Counted from the first letter of the stretch, positions 22,501 to 33,186 are shown. The stretch is DNA of 64,000 nucleotides from Luidia sarsii (GCA_949987565.1 OX465118.1:6997296-7061295), one strand, 5' to 3'. A program made the numbers and translations. Notes: generated by a model from the sequence alone, not told the origin.

Positions 22501-25500
22501 CCCTTTGGCTTAACATAGCAGGGCTCTAACCACCTGAGCTATCCAGCCCATAGGTGGGGACCATTGCTTTGCATGCTAAGATTCCGATGTACCGGTAGTT
22601 GGTGGGAAAAGGCTGCAGAATCACACATGCCACACCCTCAATTCTATGGAACAGAATTCTATTCATATTCTGTGTCAGGTTAATTCCACAGCCTTGTTTG
22701 ATTGCTATGCAGTAACACATAGAACTTGTTCTATCATCATCCAAGCCTTTCCCAATCATTCTACAGCATTATAAAGCCACAATACTCCTATCTGGCACAT
22801 AGTATGGGATCGGATTAGCCTACCTGTCTCCACAGTCATTCTGTAGCCAGCTTCCAGCTTCTTTCCCGAGCGCTCTAACCTCTCCGTGTTGTCCAAAAGC
22901 CTTGCTCTCTGCAAAGAGTTACCCGGTATGTTACACATTAAGAAGTGAGATAAGACTTGAAGGTTTGCATGGTGGAGAAACTTAGTGGAAGGTTTGCGGT
23001 GACACCATGTATAAATGTCTTCTCTATCAAGAAGTTTGGCTCTGAAAAAAGCCGGTAACAAAACGTTTTGGGTAGTGTGTACTCGTCAGAAGACGTCGTC
23101 TGCCCATTGTCTCCTGATGACAGACAGAGTACATGCAACCCGAAACGTTGAGTTATCGGCTCTTTTCATAGCCATGATTCTTGAAAGAGAAGAAATATAC
23201 ATGGTGTCACCGCAAACCTTTCACTAACGTTAAGAAGTGTTTGTGGTGACCCCATGCACTACACATCTCATTTTTGACTTTGTGTGGTTCTGAGCAGAAT
23301 TGAAGGACTCAGTGCTTCGGATACAGTGTGCTGGGAACCCCCTGGGGGTCATTTGGAGGTCATTTCAAGGTCACTGACCTGATCCTCGGAGTTCCTTGGG
23401 TCGTCCAGTCCCATCAGCTCTTCTCGGGATGCCTCCCCGTCGCGGAAGGCAATCTTGGCTTTCCTCTGCGCAAAACAACAAACAAAAACAATCGTAAACA
23501 ACAACGACAACAACGGCAGCACCGACAAGCTTCCAGCCCTTTCCGCATGGAATTCACCCTTGTGATCTGAAAAAAGAAGGGATCTTTTGATTTTCAAGAG
23601 CTAGCCGGGTCGGAAACACAGGCCCCATTTCGAGCCTGGTGTTTTGTGGGGTAAGGATTGTTCAGGATTTGACGTCGGGATTTCACATCGCCAACTTGAG
23701 TCAGTACAAAATTGAACTGTGTTCACTCTCCAAAAATCACAGACAGCCAAACAACATCATTTGTTCAGGCCAAGACAGAAAGGGTTAACACTAGAAGTGG
23801 CACGAGATGCCCTCTCTTCCTTGAGGATAGGAAGGTCTCCCTTCTTGAGCACAGCATAAGGGGGGGCCATATTTAGAACACCCAAAGACATGGTGGCATA
23901 TCGTCTGAAACTACAAGCCTTGAGAGACAAGTTGCAGCTACAATACCAGAGGTCTGGATCAAAGGTTTCTCAGAAGGTGGCCAGTATGGAATGGGTTCAA
24001 GACAACTGAGTTAGTTCTTCAGTAATTAAAGCATATTACAGTGGAACGTCGATATAATGAACATCCTAGGATCCATGAAAATTGTTCAGTATAGTGGTCA
24101 TTCATTTATATAGCAGTTGCGGCCACATATTTTGAACACCAGAATCGGGAGCCAAAGGGCATGTTCAATTGGTCATTATAGCCGCATGCTCGGTATATCT
24201 GCGTTCAGTATAAAATGACATTTCACTGTGTGATGGCGAGGGGTCGTCGATGGCCTATGCTCCACTGGGAGCGATGGGCCACAGTTGTAGTAGTCCACCG
24301 TCTAATTACATGTATGCATGTAGCCAAGTTAGTCTACAAGAAGCTTAAAAATACTGGGTGGTAGCACTTTATTTCCCCAACTAGTAAAACAGCTTTTGAA
24401 GCTGTGCTTATGAAATTTATGGCTGAAGGATACAATTGAGCCAAACTGTAAGGTGTATTCATGAGGTCTGGAGGTCACTGATACTGCATCACATTTCGGG
24501 ATAGGGCAGGAAGCAGTTTTGATTCTGCAAGGGCCTGGCCCCTGGTTTGAGTCTGGCTTACGAGGTCTTTCTCCAGTCTTGTCAGCTCCGTTTCGTAGCT
24601 TCGCAGGCGGGTAGCGTATCTCTGCCTCTCCGTTGTCGGAATGGTCCGGATTTCCAAATCCATCTGTTCAAGCTAAACACCAACACACACACAAAAACCC
24701 ATAGAAAAGAAGAGAGAATTTGAGGGGGAAAAACATAATATTAGAGTCACATGGGAAAATGTCGCATTCTGCTTACTGACTAAAATGACCAGAATGCAAA
24801 CCTCAAAAATTAGCAAGGCCTGATGTTTGATCCTAACAGGACCTTTCTCAAAGGCACTTACTAAACACCAACACCTTTGCAACTGCTGCTACTGCAAGGA
24901 TTGAAACGTCAGCCCCACTGAATTTCAAGTACAGTCTCCTTACACCGTGATTTCCCTGGACCAGAGTCCACAGTCTCACTCTCCAATCATCTTTGGCTTG
25001 TGACCGGAAAAGGCCACAACTCGCAGATGCCATGGGCGTGCTCTATTAGCAAAAAGCATGTGTGAGGACTTCGTGGATGTGGGGCCGAGTGCATTAAGTG
25101 TTCAATGAAGGCTAGTTTCAAGTCTGGAGCAGTCTATTGCGAGCAACTCACTGACGGGATGGAAGGGAAGGGGGTCATATAAATCACTAATGCCACACGC
25201 CGCTTACCAGTTCCCGGGCCTCATCAATCTGCCGTTCTGCTGCACTGCAATGCTGCTTCTTCTCACCTGCGGTTAGAATGGGAAAAACCCTTCGATCAAG
25301 ACATGGCTCAGCCAACCTCTAAAGGTCCTTATGCATCAAAAACACGGGCAACGACTGAGAATATTGCAGTGTTGGGTACTACCATACTAGACACAGGTCT
25401 TATTAACCACTTCATGCCGGGACCTCCGAAATCAGAACTCCGCTGGTTTGACTATGCGACGGGGCCCTCCGAATCCGGGCACCACTATTGTCCTATTTAA

Positions 25501-27334
25501 AATTGTGGGACCTTTACTGTGGATGATCGAGGGATGATACCGCGCTGTCGCTGAAAGCACGCAGGGGACATTATGTTGGCATGCCACACAGCCCAACGGT
25601 CGTCGGTCAGGCAGTGGAATTCCACGAGATTTAGCGAGATTTGAAAATGAGGCATTGTTCAAAAACCCCCGTATGGCAGTCATGGGCGCTGTAATTTGTA
25701 AAACCACCCGGCGCGAAGTGGTTAAGAGCCCAGGGGTGGATTACACAAAGCCTTACGATGCATCGTAACTCAACTCACGACTGATAACCCATCGTAAGTT
25801 GTGATAGGCCGTATGGTTTATGTGCACCGCTCATCGTCTTGCAATTGATCGTAAGTTAAGATGAGTTTGGTGAAAATGATCCCTGAACACCAGTTGAATA
25901 GACCACATCATCAACAAAGATGATGAACTAAACTGTGTACATGTACATGTACACATGTATCTTCAATCAAATCAAAAGATTTGATTTTCAAGCAGATACA
26001 TGTAGGCCTACAGGAAAGGAAAGCTGACTGGATTTTCTAAACACTTCAATGAATTCCGTGAGGGTTTGCCCTGCTGGTTGATGTATACTAAGCACTGAAT
26101 ACCCAGTGCTTTGCCAGATGCCTGATGAAAACAATTTCAGGCAGCTCGGGCGGGATTCGAACCCGCGCCTCCTGCTTTCTAGTGCACAGACGTCTTAACC
26201 ACTTGACCACCGAGCTGGTCGAGGTCGTGTGGTGAATCTTAATAATTGCATATTGGTGGGTACCGCGTTGCTTTGAAAAATAGCAAAGAAAATTGAACCC
26301 AGGTGACCTCTAGTCTTTAGCTTAACGTACGCTGTACCGGTACTTGTCAATGCTCAAACCATTTTAGAATTCCAGTTGTGGTGACCGTAAGTAACCCTTA
26401 TCCGTAAGTTAGTAACACTCATCTGTGAGTTAGTACTTAGTAACCCTCATCCTTCTGGGAATCAGAGACCTCAGGTGTCCGACCTCCGGAAGGATAAGGG
26501 TTACGGACCACAACTGAGCAATCCAGCCCTTTGAGTTAGATGATGGCCTTTCCAAGTAGTTAGCCATCTTTGCCGGGAGGGGGGGGGGCAGTCAGAAGCA
26601 TTTAACCTCTACTGTAGCTGCTGTGTACCTCCAGGGATCACGCCCGCAGACTACGGCATAACCCTCATCCTCCCGAGTAGTTGCGGTAACCCCCGGCGTA
26701 ACCCTCGGGAGGATGAGGGTTACCGCAATGTGACTGAGGGTTACGGTTACCGCAACTACTCCATGCTTCTTGCTAGATGTGACTGTCAAATGTCAAAATC
26801 AGTAAAAAGAAAGATGCGACCATGAACTTTAGTAATACTACTTTCTCAGCTGTCTGGCTGTGTTTTGAGTGGGGATAACTTGACACTCACTAGCCCCACA
26901 AACAAGACACAGAAGACCCTTTGTTTGAACCTCTCCAGCGAGTAGTATAGTCCGAGTAACTTACTTCGACAAATGTCTTATTCCTCCATGATTGGACCAG
27001 ACAAGTCACCCTTTTTTTTAATTGAAATTTCAAAATTCGATAAAAAAAGGGTGACTTGTCGGGTCCAAGTTACTCGGACTAAGAGTACGAGTACTCCAAG
27101 TAGTGCAGAATCTGGGCCCAGTTCTGGGGAATGGCTAGTCACAGTCACAGTTTCACACCGATTTCAATGACTTGAGTGCTGTTGTGTCAGACATATCTAA
27201 TTAAAATAATTATTGGGCATGAGGGGGACCTACTCACTTCCGCTTAATCGGGGAATTTTGTTGATTTTGGTGGTGATTTCGGCCGAGATGGAGGCGAACT
27301 GGTGCTCGAACTCTTCCATGGCTGCCGTGGTCAT
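19520..27334 (-). CDS. VTI1A: Vesicle transport Qb-SNARE VTI1A
   Basis: Eight exons on the minus strand: 27238-27334, 25208-25266, 24562-24672, 23379-23465, 22824-22908, 21540-21610, 20438-20499, 19520-19613. They total 666 nt, 221 aa, and all introns are GT-AG. The protein opens MTTAAMEEFEHQFASISAEI (N-terminal helical domain). It continues through MDLEIRTIP, then the SNARE helix from LLDNTERLERSGKKLEAGY through GILDNLHRDREKIQRSR to LRDTDAGIGQSSRVLSGMMR. It ends in one membrane anchor (AFLGLMSLAIIIIVIYFIA) with the tail RPK. This matches vertebrate VTI1A closely, a tail-anchored SNARE for endosome-to-Golgi and intra-Golgi fusion. A second in-frame Met at residue 6 could be the start. Introns carry a minisatellite, SINEs and several MITEs. 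Confidence 0.95.
19743..20054 (+). repeat. ~310-bp dispersed repeat, copy in VTI1A intron 7
   Basis: It is nearly collinear with 58860-59165, sharing GGCACAGCATAATGAGGAAT, TTCTAATGATGTGA, AGTACAAGGGGACTT and AGAGACGGATTTCGG. No ORF or clear terminal inverted repeat was seen. The transposon class is unknown. Confidence 0.8.
20580..21306 (+). repeat. 56-bp minisatellite, about 13 units, in VTI1A intron 6
   Basis: The unit contains CCTCAATCCTCCACAATCC, then AATATGAGTTTGTGCATG, then TACATGTACCCCACTG. Internal units are nearly identical, differing in a few positions such as GAGTTT/GAATTT and ACATGTAC/ACATATAC. This implies recent expansion or homogenisation. Confidence 0.9.
22360..22560. mobile_element. 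SINE fragments in opposite orientations
   Basis: The plus-strand tail part at 22380-22470 (CCAGAGGTCTCAGG, AAAAGTTCCCAGTTTCC) is followed at 22495-22556 by a minus-strand tRNA-like head (CTCTAACCACCTGAGCTATC). Together they form a degenerate head-to-head arrangement in VTI1A intron 5. Confidence 0.55.
22985..23228. mobile_element. MITE with GGTTTGCGGTGACACCATGT inverted ends
   Basis: The terminal inverted repeats at about 22987-23014 and 23200-23226 match over about 27 bp. The interior includes CTCCTGATGA and CCGAAACG. A diverged relative with the same ends and the same left-flanking block (TTGAAGGTTTGCATG) lies at 33187-33368. It is in VTI1A intron 4. Confidence 0.8.
24039..24228. mobile_element. 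Pogo/Tigger-like MITE
   Basis: The ends are CAGTGGAACGTCGATATAATG and CATTTCACTG, with the sub-terminal block TATAAAATGA mirrored, as in non-autonomous pogo-type elements. TA precedes the left end, but the right flank reads TG, so the TA duplication is not intact. It lies in VTI1A intron 3. Confidence 0.6.
24753..24857 (+). mobile_element. GAAACGTC element, diverged copy
   Basis: It carries CTGCTTACTGACTAAAATGA, the arm GTTTGATCCTAACAGGACC and CTCAAAGGC. A loose second arm follows at 24890-24930. It sits in VTI1A intron 2. Confidence 0.6.
25733..25890. repeat. GTAAGTTG-family dispersed repeat, copy 3
   Basis: It starts CAGGGGTGGATTACACAAAG and contains ATCGTAAGTTGTGATAGGCC and TTGCAATTGATCGTAAG. 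It lies in VTI1A intron 1. Confidence 0.6.
26146..26225 (-). pseudogene. tRNA-Ser(AGA)-like sequence, probably a SINE head
   Basis: Read on the minus strand, AGCTCGG and CCGAGCT can pair perfectly as a 7-bp acceptor stem. The B box is GGTTCGAATCC and the loop is CTAGAAA (anticodon AGA). The anticodon stem has mismatches and the long variable arm of tRNA-Ser is missing. A second copy with the same GTGCACTAGAAAG core lies at 42775-42845. Two dispersed copies and a damaged fold argue for a tRNA-Ser-derived SINE or tRNA pseudogenes over a working gene. Confidence 0.55.
26270..26570 (-). mobile_element. SINE copy split by an inserted segment
   Basis: SINE tail and B-box side (AGCAAAGAAAATTGAACCCAG) at 26278 and A-box side (TGAGCAATCCAGCCC) at 26513 are separated by about 130 bp. 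That segment contains GTAAGTAACCCTTATCC words resembling the hairpin region at 26659-26721. Confidence 0.45.
26659..26721. repeat. Hairpin-forming inverted repeat
   Basis: TAACCCTCATCCTCCCGAG at 26659-26677 and its exact reverse complement at 26703-26721 flank a 25-nt GC-rich loop. Similar GGGTTACGGTTA words occur at 26730-26760 and near 1395-1430. Confidence 0.75.
26946..27082. mobile_element. Foldback MITE with TAGTCCGAG ends
   Basis: The element starts TAGTCCGAGTAACTTA and ends AAGTTACTCGGACTA. The inner arms (CAAGTCACCCTTTTTTT against AAAAAAAGGGTGACTTG) pair well. It belongs to the same family as 50596-50692. The 9 bp on each side agree at only about 6 positions. It lies in VTI1A intron 1, about 150 bp from exon 1. 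Confidence 0.75.
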
Positions 27335-28361
27335 CTTTTTCTCCACGTAGAAAGTGTTCAATCGGTGTAGATAAATAGGATTTGTGCTCGGAGGTACGTC
27401 GATATATTTTCTGCTGATGTGGGTGTTTTTTTCTCTTCAGAACCCCCCGGGGCTATGCATATGGTGACTAGACGAGCGACGCAGTCACTGGCGCCGATCA
27501 GACGCTTCAGATTCTCCTTTCAGGCATCGGAGGGGAAGGCGGTCGACTGCAGTCTCTTTCCTCCTCAGCCAAGATCGAACATCTGAGATCAGATCTCGGA
27601 AAACTCACCCAAAAGGTGCGTTTTGCGAGCGAAGGGGAAAAATTATCGGCCCAGCCGGCCTGCACAGACCTCCAGAGCAGACCTCACATGTACTGTACAG
27701 TACGGACGTAATGGGGAAAACAACAATAATTCGGAAACGGCGCCCTCTAGCGGGATCCTTCACCCTGTCTTTTCCCCATTGACCTCTGAAGGAAGGTCCG
27801 TACACCAAAAGGAGTAAGGAAAAATATCCACATGCATCCCCTTTTGTGAAACCTTTATTGACAAATTCCGTTATAATTTGGACTTCGAAAGTGTTGGTCC
27901 GAAGTATTTTCCCACTTTTATGCTTGTATTGCTTGATTCACCCTGTGTTTTTGGTGATTTTTAAGAGCGTTCTCACGTCATGTAGACGGATGGCGGCCAT
28001 TGCTCCATACTAAACGCGTACTTCAATACACGATGCACATTCGATGATCTTAATTTTGTAAAAACGCGTCCAACAAACTGTCGTACTTGGAAAATCCCTC
28101 AGTTTTAATCTTAACGTTTATGCCAATCTCTATGGTCACACTCATCTAGATTATGGCTTTATATTGAGGAAAAAAGTAAACAATTTATCCGTGCTCTCAA
28201 ATAAAAGCACGCATTCACATTTTACTTTTAAGTTTTAGCATTTGGCATTTCATTTCTTGTTTTGTCAATCATTGAGAGTATGTCTGTACTCTGTTAAAAT
28301 GGGCATTATTTATAAAGTTTGTGTTTACATCCGGGATCTTGGTGACATAAGGTTACAGCAT
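27335..28361. other. Left half of the VTI1A-RPL34 divergent interval
   Basis: This should hold the VTI1A promoter and 5' UTR on the minus strand. No TATA box or other firm element was recognised. The reading frame is open for at least 70 nt upstream of the chosen VTI1A ATG without another ATG, so an upstream start cannot be fully excluded. Confidence 0.4.
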
Positions 28362-28370
28362 GGTGAAAAC

Positions 28371-29050
28371 TACCCCCAGAACTGTGGGGTTCTACTTCGT
28401 CCGCTGCTCTCCCGACCGGAACCCCACAGATAACTAGGCCTTTTTCCCAGGCCATAGGCTTCTGTGTAACGTTCACAAGTGCTGTGGCATAGGGATCAGC
28501 AGGTTCAGCATAACTCATAAAATACTGCTTCATTTGGCCCAATATTTCTAGCAAATGTGGTTTACATACCACGCACCTGTGTGCAACTGTCCATTTGGCA
28601 AAAATGTGTCGATTTCCAAAAAAAAATGGGCGAAAACCTCCCGGTTTGGTCACAAGATCCAAACGGCAGCGCCGCAACTGGCAGTCTGGTCCCTGTAGTA
28701 TGGTATAGCGCCTTGCTGCGAAGACGTACAGGGGACCAGACTGCCAGTTGCGGCGCTGCCGTTTGGATCTCGCGACCAAACCGGGAGGTTTTCGCCCATT
28801 TTTTTTTTGGAAATCGACACATTTTCGCCCAATGGACAGTTGCACACAGGTGCGTGGTATGTAAACCACATTTGCTAGAAATCTTGGGCCAAATGAAGCA
28901 GTATTTTATGAGTTATGCTGAACCTGCTGATCCCTATGCCACAGCACTTGTGAACGTTACACAGAAGCCTATGGGAAAAAGGCCTAGTTATCTGTGGGGT
29001 TCCGGTCGGGAGAGCAGCGGACGAAGTAGAACCCCACAGTTCTGGGGGTA
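28371..29050. mobile_element. 680-bp foldback element with exact 9-bp TSD (Mutator-like)
   Basis: Two arms of about 335 bp, nearly identical, face each other around a short centre near 28710. Ends are TACCCCCAGAACTGTGGGG and CCCCACAGTTCTGGGGGTA. GGTGAAAAC occurs exactly at 28362-28370 and 29051-29059. Very long terminal inverted repeats and a 9-bp duplication are typical of Mutator-superfamily elements. No transposase is encoded. The 160-190 aa ORFs inside are palindrome artefacts. The high similarity of the arms suggests recent insertion or gene conversion. It lies 310 bp upstream of the RPL34 start codon. Confidence 0.9.
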
Positions 29051-29070
29051 GGTGAAAACAACGTGGTGAA

Positions 29071-29225
29071 GCGCTATTCATTTGCACGCGTTTCTATGGG
29101 TGTGTCGCTTTTTTTTTTCCCCAAAAAAATGTTTTGAGACTGAAAATAAAAAAGTGGCTTAGCGCCGTGAAAAAGTGGACACGAAAAATGCGACACCTGT
29201 AGAAACGGGTGCAAATGAATAGCGC
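29071..29225. mobile_element. 155-bp MITE with GCGCTATTCATTTGCA ends
   Basis: Inverted ends of about 36 bp (GCGCTATTCATTTGCA...GTTTCTA...GTGTCGC) enclose about 80 bp. It adjoins the 680-bp foldback and lies 135 bp upstream of the RPL34 start. No clear target duplication was found. Confidence 0.75.
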
Positions 29226-29359
29226 ATCAGTGAGTGTCACCTCATTCATGTTTTCACCACGCTGTGACCAAAGTCGCGTCCTCGAATTGGGACTTTCCAG
29301 TCGGGCTGTATACTCATGCATTCCCTGCCATTCTCTGATTGCTCTCTGCTAGAGTCAGC

Positions 29360-32261
29360 ATGGTTCAGCGACTTCACTACAGACGTAGGCATTCCTACAA
29401 CACCAAGTCAAATAAGGTGAAGATCGTCAAGACGCCTGGCGGCAAGCTTGTCTACCACTACAAGAAGAAGAAGCCCTCCCCAGCAAGATGTGGAGACACC
29501 GGTGTCAAGCTGATGGGGGTAAGACTGAGACTAGAACCGAGACGATGGTTAGATTTCCAATGGTCAAATTTGACCGTCGTTCCCACTTGGACTTTTGAGT
29601 CAGTCAATTTAACCGAGACGATGGTTAAAGTAACCGAGCTGGCAAAAATTATTTGTACACAGTGCATGTACGCCGAGTCGCGTTTTACCGAGTGGTGCGT
29701 TTCCACTGGACTAATCGGCTCGGTTAAACTTACCTGGTCACTTTTACTGGGCAGAGGTTGGCCGGTAAAAGTAACCATTCGGCCCGGTTAAAGTAACCGA
29801 GAGGAAATGTAACTGGGCCGTTTCCACTGGACTTAAAATGGGAAAAGTAACCATAGTCTCAGTTACTTTGACCAAAATAAGTCCAGTGGAAACGCGGCTT
29901 TAGAGGATCTTTGGAGAAGGGTCTGAACCCTTTACTTCTAAGGCCAAATATGAAAAAAAAAAAAAACATGTTTAATAGCATCCCTGCCCGCTTCCTTTTT
30001 GGAGGCTGCTTGCTTTTCATTATTTCCTTCTCCTTGTCAAACCCAAAAAAGCATAAATTTCATGATTTCTTAAGGGAAAAATGATTTTAAATAAATTTGT
30101 AGTCATCACTGTGGAAATTGTCTTCGTACGTGTTAACTTTTTGATTTAGAAATAGAAAAAAAAAATTGGCGGCCATCTTGGAAAAATAGCCTGGCTGGTT
30201 GTTTTGGATAAATTCGTTAGTCGGTCAATTTCAGGGGGGAAAAAGGATGCGAAACATGTTTCGTTTTGGGGTTTAGGGACGGGGGGGGGGGGGGTGTGCC
30301 TGATGTCAAAATACGAAGAAGAAAAAACCCCAATAGCTTGTGACAGAATGAAGATGAATTACAGGGTTTGACGCTTCAATCCTAGCATGACCTTTCCCAA
30401 AGATCCTGCTACGACTCTTTGAGAAAGGCTGTGCTAAAATTGAAAGGCCCTGTATATTTTTTGAGATGGTGCTTACCATATTCAGTTGGCCTCACTTTTT
30501 ATTAGGCAGTGTATATTTTTGGGACACTGGCATTCTTCTGCGAATGCTATTTTGCTGTTCCCTTATTCTGATCAGTCAATTTTCATTGTGTCGTGTCTTC
30601 TTGCTCCAAACGTTATTTTGCCAGAGGAGCAAGAAGGCCGACATGATTAACCGGTAATGAAAATTGGCCAATCGTAGTAAGGGAATGGCAAAAGTAGCAT
30701 TTGCCGAAGGATGCCTGTGTGGGCAAAATATACACTTCCTTTGTATTACTTAAAGTCAGAATGAAAACCAGTTGTGTAGGTTTTGATATACGTGTTATGG
30801 TTTTTTAGCATCACTCATCGGCATGTTGATAGGATGAATTTGATGAAATCTATTGCAGGTCGTTGACTTTGATGACTTTTATTGGGACCCCTGTCTGAAA
30901 TGGGGGGTTTGTAAATAATGAATTGGTTTTGAAAGTTCACCCATGGGCTTTCTAGTTGGCTCACAGAATTGATATTTCTCCTAAAATGTTTTGATCTTAG
31001 CAGGACCTTTTGGAGAAGGGTCCTGCTACGCTCTAAATTCATGAGATTTGCAATTTTTGTCATTTGTGTCTGTTACTGTAAATTAATATTTTATGTATAA
31101 ACTTCAACACCTGCAGTACTGAAGTGAAATGCAAACTTTTCTAGCTCAGTGCTACTCAGGGTGGACAATTAGGGCATAATGCAGCTACTGTCCGGCCTTC
31201 ACCATGGATTTCATTTCCCTGCTTGTGCTTGTCAGGTGATGGCGGCGCGGCCTAAGAAGCTGATGTCCCTCCCCAGACCCCAGAAGCGGGTGACCAGAGC
31301 CTATGGAGGCTGCCTCAGCGCTGGAGCTGTCAAGCAGAGGTACGGACCACATCCATCGGACGCAGAAACTACAATTTTCAGTATAGCTTACAAGCTAGGG
31401 ATACCTTGTCCACAATTGTGCACATAGACGGCGCATGACACAATTTCAGTTCTGCAATGCCTGATCATGCTCTGGCAATCCCTGCTGCAACGACTCGCTC
31501 TCTTGATAGAAGTTTTCATCCACATGGCTGTCAGAAATTGGAATAGTCTCCCTGACCATGTCGTTGGTACAATCTCCTGCTCTGGTCTTCAAGCCTTCAA
31601 AGGCTGACTACATACATTTCTTTATACATTATAAACCTATTCTTTTTAATCGTTCATTTTACCATCACTTTTTATAACTTCTCTGGTGAGATGTTGTGGA
31701 CCATTGATTGGCCTTCGTTTTTTTTCTTAAAATCTGGAGGGCTGTTGTTCATGTTTTATATACGGTACAAAAAAGAAAAGGAAAAAAAAAAAACATCTTC
31801 CTTTGACCGAACCTAGTCTCACTCCTCAGCCAGGCTCTTAAGTCTTGACTTTTGGGTTCCTGAAAGGATGTCTGCATTTCCATCGCAATTTGAGTAGATT
31901 TAGAATTAAAATGCGGGACCGTTTGAAGAAGGATGCAGGTGCCAGGACGTTAGACATTGAAGTCTACATGACCACTGTGATCTTGTCCTTAAAAGACGTT
32001 TCAATCCTAGACTCCTTGCAGGACCTTCAAAGGGATTCAGAGAGCCCCTGCTGGGATCAAAATGTCGGTCTCTTTAAAAAAAATTTTTTTTATGATTTAT
32101 ATGAATTGTGGTTATCTTACTCATTGAAAATGCAACATTTTCATATAACGGTTTTTTCATTTCTCCTTTGTTCACTCTGCAGGATTATCAGGGCTTTCTT
32201 GATTGAAGAACAGAAAATCGTCCGGAGAGTCCTCAAGGCCCAGCAACAGGCCAAGAAGTAG
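29360..32261 (+). CDS. RPL34: Large ribosomal subunit protein eL34, zinc-less form
   Basis: Three coding exons (29360-29518, 31236-31339, 32183-32261) give 342 nt, 113 aa, close to the 117 aa of the human protein. It starts [20 protein letters not shown] and ends [20 protein letters not shown] plus a Lys-rich tail. This is the eL34 signature for a structural protein of the 60S subunit that contacts rRNA. The cysteine pairs expected in human, fly and yeast eL34 are missing: the first pair reads CGDTG and the second GGCLSAGAV, as in plant eL34. A CTGCTAG just before the ATG may be a 3' splice site, so a non-coding first exon upstream is likely. Introns hold a MITE and a retrotransposon remnant. 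Confidence 0.95.
29520..29903. mobile_element. GGTTAAAGTAACCGAG-rich MITE in RPL34 intron 1
   Basis: It is a relative of the element at 15172-15523, with repeated GGTTAAAGTAACCGAG words, internal CCACTGGAC blocks and a right end AAGTCCAGTGGAAACGCGG. It starts almost at the exon 1 donor site, so the first bases of the intron may derive from the element. Confidence 0.55.
30361..31075. repeat. Degenerate palindromic GAAACGTC-type copies in RPL34 intron 1
   Basis: At 30363-30452, GACGCTTCAATCCTAGCATG is answered by a mirrored GAAAGG...AATTGAAAGGCC. At 30985-31045, TTGATCTTAGCAGGACC is answered by GGGTCCTGCTACG. Both are head-to-head like the intact copies but heavily mutated. A third lies at 31986-32068 in intron 2. 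Confidence 0.5.
31440..31640 (+). pseudogene. Non-LTR retrotransposon reverse-transcriptase tail fragment
   Basis: The plus-strand frame from 31524 reads [16 protein letters not shown] and then QAFKG before a stop. This resembles the conserved end of the reverse-transcriptase ORF in Jockey/CR1-type elements (WN-x-LP-x-x-VV, then FK). Only about 50 codons survive and the rest is 5' truncated. It lies in RPL34 intron 2. Confidence 0.65.
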
Positions 32262-32464
32262 GAGATTATTAATCCAAACCACAAAAAACCACAAACCACA
32301 AAAACACAGGAAGAATCCACACTTGGGGGGGGGGGGGCAGGCACCACAGCCCAGACATGGGACTTCGCACCCATGGCTCAGGGTGGAAAGCAACAGAAGG
32401 CTGCTTAGCGTCATACCTCGTCCATTGATCGCAAACACGCGAGGGCCAGAGAAGATGTACAAAC

Positions 32465-32470
32465 AATAAA
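32465..32470 (+). terminator. Poly(A) signal for RPL34
   Basis: AATAAA lies 204 nt after the stop codon, followed by T- and GT-rich sequence near 32500-32540 that could serve as the downstream element. Confidence 0.7.
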
Positions 32471-33186
32471 AACAAGTGATCGTAAAATCGGAGCTCTCCC
32501 TTTTCTCAGTCTGTGTCCTTTCTTCTATTTGTGTTTTTTGTTGCTGAATAATTCCGAATAAGCATGGAAGAGTGCCTAGATTTGCATGAGCTGTGCTTCT
32601 TGCTATGAGACTTCTGGTGTTGCTTGTGTCTCTGGTTGTTGTTGTTCACCTGACGGATCAGTTACTAGGGCTCAACACAGGTCAACAACTTGAGCCGCAA
32701 GCTGTGCTCATGCGCAATCTGTTGATCACACTACGATGTGACCTACATGTATATCTGATTTTGTTTGTGGAAATAAGATTTTGGTGTACTTGTATTTCTA
32801 TTACCCATATCGAAAATCTTCAGCATCTGACAAAATTAGGTTCTTATTTCTCAGGTTCATAAATGCATGGCCTTAGATTAAGCATCCCCTCATAAGAAGA
32901 ACTGAACATTTGAAGTTGAACACGTTAAACTCAAAATACACGTACTGTGCCAATAACTGAGACAGGGCTCTAAATTGTACACAACACATTTTTAATCCAT
33001 TTATTGGTTCAATTTCTCCAGTTCAAGACCACCCTTTAAATTCTGTCTTTCACCTAGGATACATTTGTACAAGGTTAACCATAAAAGCTGAAATTAAGAG
33101 TAATACATGTACTTGAACACCTAGTCACCTACTAATCCAATACAAAACTTATAGATGCAGTTGAAGATACAGTTGGATAAGATTTG

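Noticed and set aside
23090..23165. Intact hammerhead ribozyme at CTGATGA...GAAAC
   Set aside because: The core words are present, but I could not find a stable stem II in the 20 nt between them or convincing stems I and III. It is kept only as supporting context.
28306..29051. ORFs of 160-190 aa on both strands
   Set aside because: They are mirror products of the 680-bp foldback. The two strands encode nearly the same peptide because the arms are inverted copies.
29289..29298. NF-kB-type site GGGACTTTCC upstream of RPL34
   Set aside because: A single 10-bp match with no partner sites near a ribosomal gene is compatible with chance. I would not call regulation from it.
30850..30900. C/D box snoRNA in RPL34 intron 1
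   Set aside because: A GATGACTT and a CTGA occur, but the spacing is too short and no terminal stem or guide arrangement was seen.
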